DNA of 53,979 nt from Flavobacteriaceae bacterium (GTDB lineage: Bacteria > Bacteroidota > Bacteroidia > Flavobacteriales > Flavobacteriaceae). The notes under the pieces were generated by a model, which searched no databases, was not told where the DNA came from, and saw nothing but the letters and a program-made list of their open reading frames with translations. The position numbers were made by a program, and so were the translations under genes. Location of the stretch: assembly GCA_027080135.1 (NCBI GenBank), contig JALWUJ010000104.1, positions 1 to 53,979 of the forward strand, given 5' to 3'. This document shows positions 53,060 through 53,979 of the stretch, in pieces (the stretch's first letter is position 1; the number at the start of each line of letters is the position of its first letter).

Positions 53060-53979
53060 ATGTCAGACGTTGCAGCAATTAAACAATTAGTTTCAAAATA
53101 TAGCGACCTTCGAAAAGAAATTAAAAAGATTATTGTTGGTCAGGATGAAGTAGTAGAACAGGTATTACTATCCATATTTTCAGGAGGACATGCTTTACTT
53201 ATAGGTGTTCCTGGTTTGGCAAAAACACTTTTAGTACATACCGTTTCTGAAGCATTAGGACTAAATTTTAAACGAATTCAGTTTACTCCAGACTTAATGC
53301 CAAGCGATATACTAGGTTCCGAAATATTAGATGAAAACAGGCATTTTAAATTTATAAAAGGACCTATTTTTTCGAATATTATTTTGGCAGATGAAATTAA
53401 TAGAACACCACCAAAAACTCAAGCTGCTCTATTAGAAGCCATGCAAGAACGTAAAGTTACAGTTGCAGGGCATACCTATCTGCTTGACAAACCTTATTTT
53501 GTTTTAGCAACACAAAACCCTATTGAGCAAGAGGGAACTTACCCATTGCCAGAAGCACAATTAGATCGTTTTATGTTTGCTATAAATTTAGAATATCCTT
53601 CCTTTACCGAAGAAGTTGATATTGTAAAAACAACTACCATAGGGATTAACGTAAAAATAAATCCCCTATTTACTGCCGAAGAAATTATTGGTTACCAACA
53701 ACTTATTCAAAAAATTCCTGTAGCAGATAATGTGATAGAATATGCGGTAACTTTAGTTGGAAAAACTAGACCTAAAAGTCCTGCCGCACCAGATATAGTA
53801 AAAAAATACATCGACTGGGGAGCAGGTCCTAGGGCTTCTCAAAATTTAATATTAAGTGCAAAAACTCATGCGGTACTTAATGGAAAATTTTCTCCAGATA
53901 TTGAAGATGTTCAAAAAGTAGCTATCGGTATTCTTAGACACCGTTTAATTAAAAATTATAAAGCCGAAGCAGAAGGCTT
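53060..53979 (+). CDS. MoxR-family AAA+ ATPase, cut by the window end
   Basis: Not in the ORF track because it has no stop in the window. ATG 53060 opens a frame of 306 complete codons. Walker A is GVPGLAKT, Walker B IILADEINR, sensor region ATQNPIEQEGTYPLPEAQLDRFMF, all typical of MoxR ATPases (about 320 residues). MoxR proteins act as chaperones with vWA-domain partners, usually encoded next to them beyond this window. It is only 1 base after the SurA-like gene, so it may be transcribed with it. Only the last residues are missing. Confidence 0.92.
   Translation, partial: MSDVAAIKQLVSKYSDLRKEIKKIIVGQDEVVEQVLLSIFSGGHALLIGVPGLAKTLLVHTVSEALGLNFKRIQFTPDLMPSDILGSEILDENRHFKFIKGPIFSNIILADEINRTPPKTQAALLEAMQERKVTVAGHTYLLDKPYFVLATQNPIEQEGTYPLPEAQLDRFMFAINLEYPSFTEEVDIVKTTTIGINVKINPLFTAEEIIGYQQLIQKIPVADNVIEYAVTLVGKTRPKSPAAPDIVKKYIDWGAGPRASQNLILSAKTHAVLNGKFSPDIEDVQKVAIGILRHRLIKNYKAEAEG

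Overview
The window comes from the chromosome of a low-GC member of the Bacteroidota, most likely a marine-type Flavobacteriaceae. Supporting signs are promoters of the TAnnTTTG (-7) type, a subtilase with a C-terminal type IX secretion sorting domain, a CarboxypepD_reg-like/TonB receptor, a NusB of about 310 residues, a DUF3276 (PUR-domain) protein, bacillithiol synthesis (BshC), and several small dispersed repeats of the kind seen in flavobacterial intergenic DNA. No rRNA, tRNA, IS element or CRISPR array was seen. Gene density is high and no gene-free stretch exceeds about 205 bases. Many starts in the supplied ORF track are upstream TTG codons or lie inside promoters or terminators; I moved these to internal ATGs where a signal peptide, family length or promoter position supports it.

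Layout. 1-379: minus-strand toxin-antitoxin-like pair, with the toxin cut by the window edge. 443-2944: secreted M14 metallopeptidase with a C-terminal amidotransferase-like region. 3137-4741: bshC. 4822-9086: a tight eight-gene minus-strand operon headed by an ArsR repressor (ArsR, small thioredoxin, rhodanese with a Cys-rich tail, ArsP-type permease, OsmC protein, FmdE-like lipoprotein, ArsF-like lipoprotein, ArsG-like permease). It has two near-identical operator palindromes, one of which encloses the -7 box of the arsR promoter. This looks like an organoarsenical or thiol-reactive toxicant resistance system and is the most interesting locus here. 9214-18279: guaA, a LysM/periplasmic-binding-fold protein, DUF922, DUF3820, pyrG, yidC and a lipoprotein acetolactate decarboxylase. 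18339-24021: MORN-type repeat protein, mnmA, T9SS subtilase, nitronate monooxygenase-like protein and an AstE/AspA-type deacylase. 24024-30824 (minus): GCS2-CBS amidoligase-like protein, second M14 paralogue, DUF3276 and an ABC exporter. 30940-33898 (plus): Leu/Glu-type dehydrogenase, nusB, DUF1573 lipoprotein and yajC. 33976-35211: pepT (minus). 35325-44217: TonB receptor, aminotransferase, pyrD, LysE exporter, HMG-CoA lyase, 5'-nucleotidase lipoprotein and a haem-binding-domain protein. 44353-46595: an apparent three-gene envelope module (porin, FMN-binding protein, four-helix membrane protein). 46671-48666: guaB and an OmpH/Skp chaperone, convergent. 48817-53979: three consecutive SurA/parvulin-type periplasmic folding factors and then a MoxR AAA+ ATPase cut by the window end.

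Working together. Nucleotide synthesis (guaA, guaB, pyrG, pyrD), branched-chain amino acid/leucine catabolism (Leu/Glu-type dehydrogenase, HMG-CoA lyase) and envelope biogenesis (yidC, yajC, OmpH, SurA-like trio) are housekeeping functions. The accessory interest lies in the ArsR operon, in a small dispersed repeat that appears to have entered the reading frames of bshC and pyrD, and in the porin/FMN/membrane module. All functional calls rest on motif reading and memory of families; no database search was possible.
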